Shown here in pieces: positions 40,251 to 52,380 of a stretch of DNA of 64,000 nt. This DNA comes from Saposhnikovia divaricata (Eukaryota > Streptophyta > Magnoliopsida > Apiales > Apiaceae), in contig JAZHRN010000137.1 of assembly GCA_036435485.1 (NCBI GenBank), forward strand, positions 2,108,001-2,172,000, written 5' to 3'. The notes beneath the pieces are model-generated. The model ran no database searches and was not told the origin of the DNA. It saw only the letters and a list, made by a program, of their open reading frames with translations. The position numbers and the translations under genes were made by a program. The first letter of the stretch is position 1; each line of letters starts with the position of its first letter.

Positions 40251-43200
40251 GTGTACTAACCCCTTTGAGAATTTTTCAAAAACCGAGTTTCGATTATATC
40301 AGCTCCGATTCCGGTCCGAACTACGTCAAATAAAATTTCGTTGAATTCCAATAACCCACAGGAACAAAATATGTAAAAATATCCACAAAATGGTCCGACT
40401 TGATTTTTAACAATATCCCATGTAAAAACCCCTTTGAGAATTTTCGAAAACCGAGTTTTGATCATATCAGCTCCGATTCCGGTCCGAATTGCGTCAAATA
40501 AAATTTCGTTGAATTCCAATAACCCATAGGAACAAAATATGTAAAAATATCCACAAAATGGTCCGACTCAATTTTTAACAATATCCCGTGTACTAACCAC
40601 TTTGAGGATTATCCGAAAACCGAGTTTCGATCATATCAGCTCCGATTCCAGTCCGAATTGCGTCAAATAAAATTTCGTTGAATTCCAATAACCCATAGGA
40701 ACAAAATATGTAAAAATATCCATAAAATGGTCCGACTTGATTTTTAACAATATCCCGTGTACTAACCCCTTTGTGAATTTTTCAAAAACCGAGTTTCGAT
40801 TATATCAACTCCGATTCCGGTCTGAACTGCGTCAAATAAAATTTCGTTGAATTCCAATAACCCATAGGAACAAAGTATGTAAAAATATCCACAAAATGGT
40901 CCGACATGATTTTTAACAGTATCCCGTGTACTAACCCCTTTGAGAATTTTCGAAAACTGAGTTTTGATCATATCAGCTCCGATTCCGGTCCGAATTGCGT
41001 CAAATAAAATTTCGTTGAATTCCAATAACCCATAGGAACAAAATATGTAAAAATATCCACAAAATGGTCCGACTCAATTTTTAACAATATCCCGTGTACT
41101 AACCACTTTGAGGATATCCGAAAACCGAGTTTCGATCATATCAGCTCCGATTCAGGTTCGACCCGCGTCAAATAAAATTTTGTTAAATTTCAATAACCCA
41201 TAGGAACAAAATATATAAAAATATCCACAAAATGGTCCGACTTGATTTTTAACAATATCCCGTGTACTAACCCCTTTTAGAATTTTTCAAAAACCGAGTT
41301 TCGATTATATCAGCTCCGATTCCGGTCCGAACTGCGTCAAATAAAATTTCGTTGAATTCCAATAACCCACAGGAACAAAATATGTAAAAATATCCACAAA
41401 ATGGTCCGACTTGATTTTTAACAATATCCCAGGTAAAAACCCCTTTGAGAATTTTGGAAAACCGAGTTTCGATTATATCAGCTCCGATTCCGGTCCGAAT
41501 TGCGTCAAATAAAATTTCGTTGAATTCCAATAACCCATAGGAACCAAATTTGTAAAAATATCCACAAAATGGTCCGACTCAATTTTTAACAATATCCCGT
41601 GTACTAACCACTTTGAGGATTATCCGAAAACCGAGTTTCGATCATATCAGCTCCGATTCCGGTCCGAATTGCGTCAAATAAAATTTCGTTGAATTCCAAT
41701 AACCCATAGGAACAAAATATGTAAAAATATCCACAAAATGGTCCGACTCAATTTTTAACAATATCCCGTGTACTAACCCCTTTGAGAATTTTCGAAAACC
41801 GAGTTTTGATCATATCAGCTCCGATTCCGGTCCGAATTGCGTCAAATAAAATTTCGTTGAATTCCAATAACCCATAGGAACAAAATATGTAAAAATATCC
41901 ACAAAATGGTCCGACTCAATTTTTAACAATATCCCGTGTACTAACCACTTTGAGGATATCCGAAAACCGAGTTTCGATCATATCAGCTCCGATTCAGGTT
42001 CGACCCGCGTCAAATAAAATTTTGTTAAATTTCAATAACCCATAGGAACAAAATATATAAAAATATCCACAAAATGGTCCGACTTGATTTTTAACAATAT
42101 CCCGTGTACTAACCCCTTTTAGAATTTTTCAAAAACCGAGTTTCGATTATATCAGCTCCGATTCCGGTCCGAACTGCGTCAAATAAAATTTCGTTGAATT
42201 CCAATAACCCACAGGAACAAAATATGTAAAAATATCCACAAAATGGTCCGACTTGATTTTTAACAATATCCCAGGTAAAAACCCCTTTGAGAATTTTGGA
42301 AAACCGAGTTTCGATTATATCAGCTCCGATTCCGGTCCGAATTGCGTCAAATAAAATTTCGTTGAATTCCAATAACCCATAGGAACAAAATATGTAAAAA
42401 TATCCACAAAATGGTCCGACTCAATTTTTAACAATATCCCGTGTACTAACCCCTTTGAGAATTTTCGAAAACCGAGTTTTGATCATATCAGCTCCGATTC
42501 CGGTCCGAATTGCGTCAAATAAAATTTCGTTGAATTCCAATAACCCATAGGAACAAAATATGTAAAAATATCCACAAAATGGTCCGACTCAATTTTTAAC
42601 AATATCCCGTGTACTAACCACTTTGAGGATATCCGAAAACCGAGTTTCGATCATATCAGCTCCGATTCAGGTTCGACCCGCGTCAAATAAAATTTTGTTA
42701 AATTTCAATAACCCATAGGAACAAAATATATAAAAATATCCACAAAATGGTCCGACTTGATTTTTAACAATATCCCGTGTACTAACCCCTTTTAGAATTT
42801 TTCAAAAACCGAGTTTCGATTATATCAGCTCCGATTCCGGTCCGAACTGCGTCAAATAAAATTTCGTTGAATTCCAATAACCCACAGGAACAAAATATGT
42901 AAAAATATCCACAAAATGGTCCGACTTGATTTTTAACAATATCCCAGGTAAAAACCCCTTTGAGAATTTTGGAAAACCGAGTTTCGATTATATCAGCTCC
43001 GATTCCGGTCCGAATTGCGTCAAATAAAATTTCGTTGAATTCCAATAACCCATAGGAACAAAATATGTAAAAATATCCACAAAATGGTCCGACTCAATTT
43101 TTAACAATATCCCGTGTACTAACCCCTTTGAGAATTTTCGAAAACCGAGTTTTGATCATATCAGCTCCGATTCCGGTCCGAATTGCGTCAAATAAAATTT

Positions 43201-43449
43201 CGTTGAATTCCAATAACCCATAGGAACAAAATATGTAAAAATATCCACAAAATGGTCCGACTCAATTTTTAACAATATCCCGTGTACTAACCACTTTGAG
43301 GATATCCGAAAACCGAGTTTCGATCATATCAGCTCCGATTCAGGTTCGACCCGCGTCAAATAAAATTTTGTTAAATTTCAATAACCCATAGGAACAAAAT
43401 ATATAAAAATATCCACAAAATGGTCCGACTTGATTTTTAACAATATCCC
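40251..43449. repeat. Modules C-D-F-F-F, transition zone
   Basis: C at 40,251, D at 40,757, F (842) at 41,262, then two tandem 673-bp F tetramers at 42,104 and 42,777. The F at 41,262 is the first with GGAACCAAATTTG (near 41,543), a marker of the right-hand domain. The C at 40,251 is the last with ATCCATAAAATGG (near 40,721), a marker of the left-hand domain. Confidence 0.84.
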
Positions 43450-45304
43450 GTGTACTAACCCCTTTGAGAATTTTTCAAAAACCGAGTTTCGATTATATCA
43501 GCTCCGATTCCGGTCCGAACTGCGTCAAATAAAATTTCGTTGAATTCCAATAACCCACAGGAACAAAATATGTAAAAATATCCACAAAATGGTCCGACTT
43601 GATTTTTAACAATATCCCATGTAAAAACCCCTTTGAGAATTTTCGAAAACCGAGTTTTGATCATATCAACTCCGATTCCGGTCCGAATTGCGTCAAATAA
43701 AATTTCGTTGAATTCCAATAACCCATAGGAACAAAATATGTAAAAATATCCACAAAATGGTCCGACTCAATTTTTAACAATATCCCGTGTACTAACCACT
43801 TTGAGGATTATCCGAAAACCGAGTTTCGATTATATCAGCTCCGATTCCGGTCCGAATTGCGTCAAATAAAATTTCGTTGAATTCCAATAACCCATAGGAA
43901 CAAAATATGTAAAAATATCCACAAAATGGTCCGACTTGATTTTTAACAATATCCCGTGTACTAACCCCTTTGGGAATTTTTCAAAAACCGAGTTTCGATT
44001 ATATCAACTCCGATTCCGGTCTGAACTCCGTCAAATAAAATTTCGTTGAATTCCAATAACCCATAGGAACAAAATATGTAAAAATATCCACAAAATGGTC
44101 CGACATGATTTTTAACAATATCCCGTGTACTAACCCCTTTGAGAATTTTCGAAAACCGAGTTTTGATCTTATCAGCTCCGATTCCGGTCCGAATTGCGTC
44201 AAATAAAATTTCGTTGAATTCCAATAACCCATAGGAACAAAATATGTAAAAATATCCACAAAATGGTCCGACTCAATTTTTAACAATATCCCGTGTACTA
44301 ACCACTTTGAGGATATCCGAAAACCGAGTTTCGATCATATCAGCTCCGATTCAGGTTCGACCCGCGTCAAATAAAATTTTGTTAAATTTCAATAACCCAT
44401 AGGAACAAAATATATAAAAATATCCACAAAATGGTCCGACTTGATTTTTAACAATATCCCGTGTACTAACCCCTTTTAGAATTTTTCAAAAACCGAGTTT
44501 CGATTATATCAACTCCGATTCCGGTCCGAACTGCGTCAAATAAAATTTCGTTGAATTCCAATAACCCACAGGAACAAAATATGTAAAAATATCCACAAAA
44601 TGGTCCGACTTGATTTTTAACAATATCCCAGGTAAAAACCCCTTTGAGAATTTTGGAAAACCGAGTTTCGATTATATCAGCTCCGATTCCGGTCCGAATT
44701 GCGTCAAATAAAATTTCGTTGAATTCCAATAACCCATAGGAACCAAATTTGTAAAAATATCCACAAAATGGTCCGACTCAATTTTTAACAATATCCCGTG
44801 TACTAACCACTTTGAGGATTATCCGAAAACCGAGTTTCGATCATATCAGCTCCGATTCCGGTCCGAATTGCGTCAAATAAAATTTCGTTGAATTCCAATA
44901 ACCCATAGGAACAAAATATGTAAAAATATCCACAAAATGGTCCGACTTGATTTTTAACAATATCCCGTGTACTAACCCCTTTGGGAATTTTTCAAAAACC
45001 GAGTTTCGATTATATCAGCTCGGATTCCGGTCCGAACTGCGTCAAATAAAATTTCGTTGAATTCCAATAACCCATAGGAACAAAATATGTAAAAATATCC
45101 ACAAAATGGTCCGACTTGATTTTTAACAATATCCCGTGTACTAACCCCTTTGGGAATATTTCAAAAACCGAGTTTCGATTATATCAACTCCGATTCCGGT
45201 CTGAACTGCGTCAAATAAAATTTCGTTGAATTCCAATAACCCATAGGAACAAAATATGTAAAAATATCCACAAAATGGTCCGACTTGATTTTTAACAATA
45301 TCCC
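43450..45304. repeat. Modules C'-D'-FA and first monomer of B'
   Basis: C' at 43,450, D' at 43,956 (private GAACTCCGTC and TTTTGATCTTATC), FA (675) at 44,461 and a B monomer at 45,136 with GGGAATATTTC. FA is a fusion: the first two monomers are F type (with GGAACCAAATTTG) and the last two are the A-type tail (GAGGATTATCCG, then CAGCTCGGATTCC). A second copy of C'-D'-FA lies 7,076 bp downstream. Confidence 0.84.
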
Positions 45305-48300
45305 GTGTACTAACCCCTTTGAGAATTTTTGAAAACCGAGTTTTGATCATATCAGCTCCGATTCCGGTCCGAATTGCGTCAAATAAAATTTCGTTGAATT
45401 CCAATAACCCATAGGAACAAAATATGTAAAAATATCCACAAAATGGTCCGACTCAATTTTTAACAATATCCCGTGTACTAACCACTTTGAGGATATCCGA
45501 AAACCGAGTTTCGATCATATCAGCTCCGATTCAGGTTCGACCCGCGTCAAATAAAATTTTGTTAAATTTCAATAACCCATAGGAACAAAATATATAAAAA
45601 TATCCACAAAATGGTCCGACTTGATTTTTAACAATATCCCGTGTACTAACCCCTTTGAGAATTTTTCAAAAACCGAGTTTCGATTATATCAGCTCCGATT
45701 CCGGTCCGAACTACGTCAAATAAAATTTCGTTGAATTCCAATAACCCACAGGAACACAATATGTAAAAATATCCACAAAATGGTCCGACTTGATTTTTAA
45801 CAATATCCCATGTAAAAACCCCTTTGAGAATTTTCGAAAACCGAGTTTTGATCATATCAGCTCCGATTCCGGTCCGAATTGCGTCAAATAAAATTTCGTT
45901 GAATTCCAATAACCCATAGGAACATAATATGTAAAAATATCCACAAAATGGTCCGACTTAATTTTTAACAATATCCCGTGTACTAACCCCTTTGGGAATT
46001 TTTCAAAAACCGAGTTTCGATTATATCAACTCCGATTCCGGTCTGAACTCCGTCAAATAAAATTTCGTTGAATTCCAATAACCCATAGGAACAAAATATG
46101 TAAAAATATCCACAAAATGGTCCGACATGATTTTTAACAATATCCCGTGTACTAACCCCTTTGAGAATTTTCGAAAACCGAGTTTTGATCTTATCAGCTC
46201 CGATTCCGGTCCGAATTGCGTCAAATAAAATTTCGTTGAATTCCAATAACCCATAGGAACAAAATATGTAAAAATATCCACAAAATGGTCCGACTCAATT
46301 TTTAACAATATCCCGTGTACTAACCACTTTGAGGATTATCCGAAAACCGAGTTTCGATCATATCAGCTCCGATTCCGGTCCGAATTGCGTCAAATAAAAT
46401 TTCGTTGAATTCCAATAACCCATAGGAACAAAATATGTAAAAATATCCACAAAATGGTCCGACTTGATTTTTAACAATATCCCGTGTACTAACCCCTTTG
46501 GGAATTTTTCAAAAACCGAGTTTCGATTATATCAACTCCGATTCCGGTCTGAACTCCGTCAAATAAAATTTCGTTGAATTCCAATAACCCATAGGAACAA
46601 AATATGTAAAAATATCCACAAAATGGTCCGACATGATTTTTAACAATATCCCGTGTACTAACCCCTTTGAGAATTTTCGAAAACCGAGTTTTGATCTTAT
46701 CAGCTCCGATTCCGGTCCGAATTGCGTCAAATAAAATTTCGTTGAATTCCAATAACCCATAGGAACAAAATATGTAAAAATATCCACAAAATGGTCCGAC
46801 TCAATTTTTAACAATATCCCGTGTACTAACCACTTTGAGGATATCCGAAAACCGAGTTTCGATCATATCAGCTCCGATTCAGGTTCGACCCGCGTCAAAT
46901 AAAATTTTGTTAAATTTCAATAACCCATAGGAACAAAATATATAAAAATATCCACAAAATGGTCCGACTTGATTTTTAACAATATCCCGTGTACTAACCC
47001 CTTTTAGAATTTTTCAAAAACCGAGTTTCGATTATATCAGCTCCGATTCCGGTCCGAACTGCGTCAAATAAAATTTCGTTGAATTCCAATAAACCACAGG
47101 AACAAAATATGTAAAAATATCCACAAAATGGTCCGACTTGATTTTTAACAATATCCCAGGTAAAAACCCCTTTGAGAATTTTGGAAAACCGAGTTTCGAT
47201 TATATCAGCTCCGATTCCGGTCCGAATTGCGTCAAATAAAATTTCGTTGAATTCCAATAACCCATAGGAACCAAATTTGTAAAAATATCCACAAAATGGT
47301 CCGACTCAATTTTTAACAATATCCCGTGTACTAACCACTTTGAGGATTATCCGAAAACCGAGTTTCGATCATATCAGCTCCGATTCCGGTCCGAATTGCG
47401 TCAAATAAAATTTCGTTGAATTCCAATAACCCATAGGAACAAAATATGTAAAAATATCCACAAAATGGTCCGACTTGATTTTTAACAATATCCCGTGTAC
47501 TAACCCCTTTGGGAATTTTTCAAAAACCGAGTTTCGATTATATCAGCTCGGATTCCGGTCCGAACTGCGTCAAATAAAATTTCGTTGAATTCCAATAACC
47601 CATAGGAACAAAATATGTAAAAATATCCACAAAATGGTCCGACTTGATTTTTAACAATATCCCGTGTACTAACCCCTTTGGGAATATTTCAAAAACCGAG
47701 TTTCGATTATATCAACTCCGATTCCGGTCTGAACTGCGTCAAATAAAATTTCGTTGAATTCCAATAACCCATAGGAACAAAATATGTAAAAATATCCACA
47801 AAATGGTACGACTTGATTTTTAACAATATCCCGTGTACTAACCCCTTTGAGAATTTTTGAAAACCGAGTTTTGATCATATCAGCTCCGATTCCGGTCCGA
47901 ATTGCGTCAAATAAAATTTCGTTGAATTCCAATAACCCATAGGAACAAAATATGTAAAAATATCCACAAAATGGTCCGACTCAATTTTTAACAATATCCC
48001 GTGTACTAACCACTTTGAGGATATCCGAAAACCGAGTTTCGATCATATCAGCTCCGATTCAGGTTCGACCCGCGTCAAATAAAATTTTGTTAAATTTCAA
48101 TAACCCATAGGAACAAAATATATAAAAATATCCACAAAATGGTCCGACTTGATTTTTAACAATATCCCGTGTACTAACCCCTTTGAGAATTTTTCAAAAA
48201 CCGAGTTTCGATTATATCAGCTCCGATTCCGGTCCGAACTACGTCAAATAAAATTTCGTTGAATTCCAATAACCCACAGGAACAAAATATGTAAAAATAT

Positions 48301-51300
48301 CCACAAAATGGTCCGACTTGATTTTTAACAATATCCCATGTAAAAACCCCTTTGAGAATTTTCGAAAACCGAGTTTTGATCATATCAGCTCCGATTCCGG
48401 TCCGAATTGCGTCAAATAAAATTTCGTTGAATTCCAATAACCCATAGGAACAAAATATGTAAAAATATCCACAAAATGGTCCGACTCAATTTTTAACAAT
48501 ATCCCGTGTACTAACCACTTTGAGGATTATCCGAAAACCGAGTTTCGATCATATCAGCTCCGATTCCGGTCCGAATTGCGTCAAATAAAATTTCGTTGAA
48601 TTCCAATAACCCATAGGAACAAAATATGTAAAAATATCCACAAAATGGTCCGACTTGATTTTTAACAATATCCCGTGTACTAACCCCTTTGGGAATTTTT
48701 CAAAAACCGAGTTTCGATTATATCAACTCCGATTCCGGTCTGAACTGCGTCAAATAAAATTTCGTTGAATTCCAATAACCCATAGGAACAAAATATGTAA
48801 AAATATCCACAAAATGGTCCGACATGATTTTTAACAATATCCCGTGTACTAACCCCTTTTAGAATTTTCGAAAACTGAGTTTTGATCATATCAGCTCCGA
48901 TTCCGGTCCGAATTGCGTCAAATAAAATTTCGTTGAATTCCAATAACCCATAGGAACAAAATATGTAAAAATATCCACAAAATGGTCCGACTCAATTTTT
49001 AACAATATCCCGTGTACTAACCACTTTGAGGATATCCGAAAACCGAGTTTCGATCATATCAGCTCCGATTCAGGTTCGACCCGCGTCAAATAAAATTTTG
49101 TTAAATTTCAATAACCCATAGGAACAAAATATATAAAAATATCCACAAAATGGTCCGACTTGATTTTTAACAATATCCCGTGTACTAACCCCTTTTAGAA
49201 TTTTTCAAAAACCGAGTTTGGATTATATCAGCTCCGATTCCGGTCCGAACTGCGTCAAATAAAATTTCGTTGAATTCCAATAACCCACAGGAACAAAATA
49301 TGTAAAAATATCCACAAAATGGTCCGACTTGATTTTTAACAATATCCCAGGTAAAAACCCCTTTGAGAATTTTGGAAAACCGAGTTTCGATTATATCAGC
49401 TCCGATTCCGGTCCGAATTGCGTCAAATAAAATTTCGTTGAATTCCAATAACCCATAGGAACAAAATATGTAAAAATATCCACAAAATGGTCAGACTCAA
49501 TTTTTAACAATATCCCGTGTACTAACCCCTTTGAGAATTTTCGAAAACCGAGTTTTGATCATATCAGCTCCGATTCCGGTCCGAATTGCGTCAAATAAAA
49601 TTTCGTTGAATTCCAATAACCCATAGGAACAAAATATGTAAAAATATCCACAAAATGGTCCGACTCAATTTTTAACAATATCCCGTGTACTAACCACTTT
49701 GAGGATATCCGAAAATCGAGTTTCGATCATATCAGCTCCGATTCAGGTTCGACCCGCGTCAAATAAAATTTTGTTAAATTTCAATAACCCATAGGAACAA
49801 AATATATAAAAATATCCACAAAATGGTCCGACTTGATTTTTAACAATATCCCGTGTACTAACCCCTTTTAGAATTTTTCAAAAACCGAGTTTCGATTATA
49901 TCAGCTCCGATTCCGGTCCGAACTGCGTCAAATAAAATTTCGTTGAATTCCAATAACCCACAGGAACAAAATATGTAAAAATATCCACAAAATGGTCCGA
50001 CTTGATTTTTAACAATATCCCAGGTAAAAACCCCTTTGAGAATTTTGGAAAACCGAGTTTCGATTATATCAGCTCCGATTCCGGTCCGAATTGCGTCAAA
50101 TAAAATTTCGTTGAATTCCAATAACCCATAGGAACAAAATATGTAAAAATATCCACAAAATGGTCCGACTCAATTTTTAACAATATCCCGTGTACTAACC
50201 CCTTTGAGAATTTTCGAAAACCGAGTTTTGATCATATTAGCTCCGATTCCGGTCCGAATTGCGTCAAATAAAATTTCGTTGAATTCCAATAACCCATAGG
50301 AACAAAATATGTAAAAATATCCACAAAATGGTCCGACTCAATTTTTAACAATATCCCGTGTACTAACCACTTTGAGGATATCCGAAAACCGAGTTTCGAT
50401 CATATCAGCTCCGATTCAGGTTCGACCCGCGTCAAATAAAATTTTGTTAAATTTCAATAACCCATAGGAACAAAATATATAAAAATATCCACAAAATGGT
50501 CCGACTTGATTTTTAACAATATCCCGTGTACTAACCCCTTTGAGAATTTTTCCAAAACCGAGTTTCGATTATATCAGCTCCGATTCCGGTCCGAACTGCG
50601 TCAAATAAAATTTCGTTGAATTCCAATAACCCACAGGTACAAAATATGTAAAAATATCCACAAAATGGTCCGACTTGATTTTTAACAATATCCCATGTAA
50701 AAACCCCTTTGAGAATTTTCGAAAACCGAGTTTTGATCATATCAGCTCCGATTCCGGTCCGAATTGCGTCAAATAAAATTTCGTTGAATTCCAATAACCC
50801 ATAGGAACAAAATATGTAAAAATATCCACAAAATGGTCCGACTCAATTTTTAACAATATCCCGTGTACTAACCACTTTGAGGATTATCCGAAAACCGAGT
50901 TTCGATCATATCAGCTCCGATTCCGGTCTGAATTGCGTCAAATAAAATTTCGTTGAATTCCAATAACCCATAGGAACAAAATATGTAAAAATATCCACAA
51001 AATGGTCCGACTTGATTTTTAACAATATCCCGTGTACTAACCCCTTTGGGAATTTTTCAAAAACCGAGTTTCGATTATATCAACTCCGATTCCGGTCTGA
51101 ACTCCGTCAAATAAAATTTCGTTGAATTCCAATAACCCATAGGAACAAAATATGTAAAAATATCCACAAAATGGTCCGACATGATTTTTAACAATATCCT
51201 GTGTACTAACCCCTTTGAGAATTTTCGAAAACCGAGTTTTGATCATATCAGCTCCGATTCCGGTCCGAATTGCGTCAAATAAAATTTCGTTGAATTCCAA

Positions 51301-52211
51301 TAACCCATAGGAACAAAATATGTAAAAATATCCACAAAATGGTCCGACTCAATTTTTAACAATATCCCGTGTACTAACCACTTTGAGGATATCCGAAAAC
51401 CGAGTTTCGATCATATCAGCTCCGATTCAGGTTCGACCCGCGTCAAATAAAATTTTGTTAAATCTCAATAACCCATAGGAACAAAATATATAAAAATATC
51501 CACAAAATGGTCCGACTTGATTTTTAACAATATCCCGTGTACTAACCCCTTTTAGAATTTTTCAAAAACCGAGTTTCGATTATATCAGCTCCGATTCCGG
51601 TCCGAACTGCGTCAAATAAAATTTCGTTGAATTCCAATAACCCACAGGAACAAAATATGTAAAAATATCCACAAAATGGTCCGACTTGATTTTTAACAAT
51701 ATCCCAGGTAAAAACCCCTTTGAGAATTTTGGAAAACCGAGTTTCGATCATATCAGCTCCGATTCCGGTCCGAATTGCGTCAAATAAAATTTCGTTGAAT
51801 TCCAATAACCCATAGGAACAAAATTTGTAAAAATATCCACAAAATGGTCCGACTCAATTTTTAACAATATCCCGTGTACTAACCACTTTGAGGATTATCC
51901 GAAAACCGAGTTTCGATCATATCAGCTCCGATTCCGGTCCGAATTGCGTCAAATAAAATTTCGTTGAATTCCAATAACCCATAGGAACAAAATATGTAAA
52001 AATATCCACAAAATGGTCCGACTTGATTTTTAACAATATCCCGTGTACTAACCCCTTTGGGAATTTTTCAAAAACCGAGTTTCGATTATATCAGCTCGGA
52101 TTCCGGTCCGAACTGCGTCAAATAAAATTTCGTTGAATTCCAATAACCCATAGGAACAAAATATGTAAAAATATCCACAAAATGGTCCGACTTGATTTTT
52201 AACAATATCCC
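45305..52211. repeat. 41-monomer tandem segment, copy 1 (6,907 bp)
   Basis: Modules: rest of B', a two-monomer C (45,641-45,977), D'' (45,978), D' (46,484), FA (46,989), B' (47,664), C (48,169), D (48,675), F (49,180), F (49,853), C' (50,526), D' (51,032), then FA monomers to 52,211. Private bases at 45,757, 47,093, 47,808, 49,493, 49,716, 50,553, 50,638, 51,200 and 51,464 all recur at +6,907. Every conceptual peptide compared between the copies is identical, including odd residues. This indicates a very recent duplication. Confidence 0.93.
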
Positions 52212-52380
52212 GTGTACTAACCCCTTTGAGAATTTTTGAAAACCGAGTTTTGATCATATCAGCTCCGATTCCGGTCCGAATTGCGTCAAATAAAATTTCG
52301 TTGAATTCCAATAACCCATAGGAACAAAATATGTAAAAATATCCACAAAATGGTCCGACTCAATTTTTAACAATATCCCG
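52043..52380. other. Exchange junction lacking one monomer between the 6,907-bp copies
   Basis: The monomer at 52,043 (GGGAATTTTTC, CAGCTCGGATTCC) is followed directly by one with GAGAATTTTTGAAAACC at 52,212. At the equivalent places (44,967 onward and 58,950 onward) a third monomer with CAACTCCGATTCCGGTCTG lies between them (45,136 and 59,119). One 169-bp unit is therefore missing exactly where copy 1 meets copy 2, as expected at an unequal crossover. Confidence 0.85.

Noticed and set aside
43999..44286. 95-codon minus-strand frames here and at the D'/D'' copies (46,021; 46,527; 52,928; 53,434)
   Set aside because: Alternative frame of the same monomers, opened by the D' variants GAACTCCGTC and TTTTGATCTTATC. 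No independent support.
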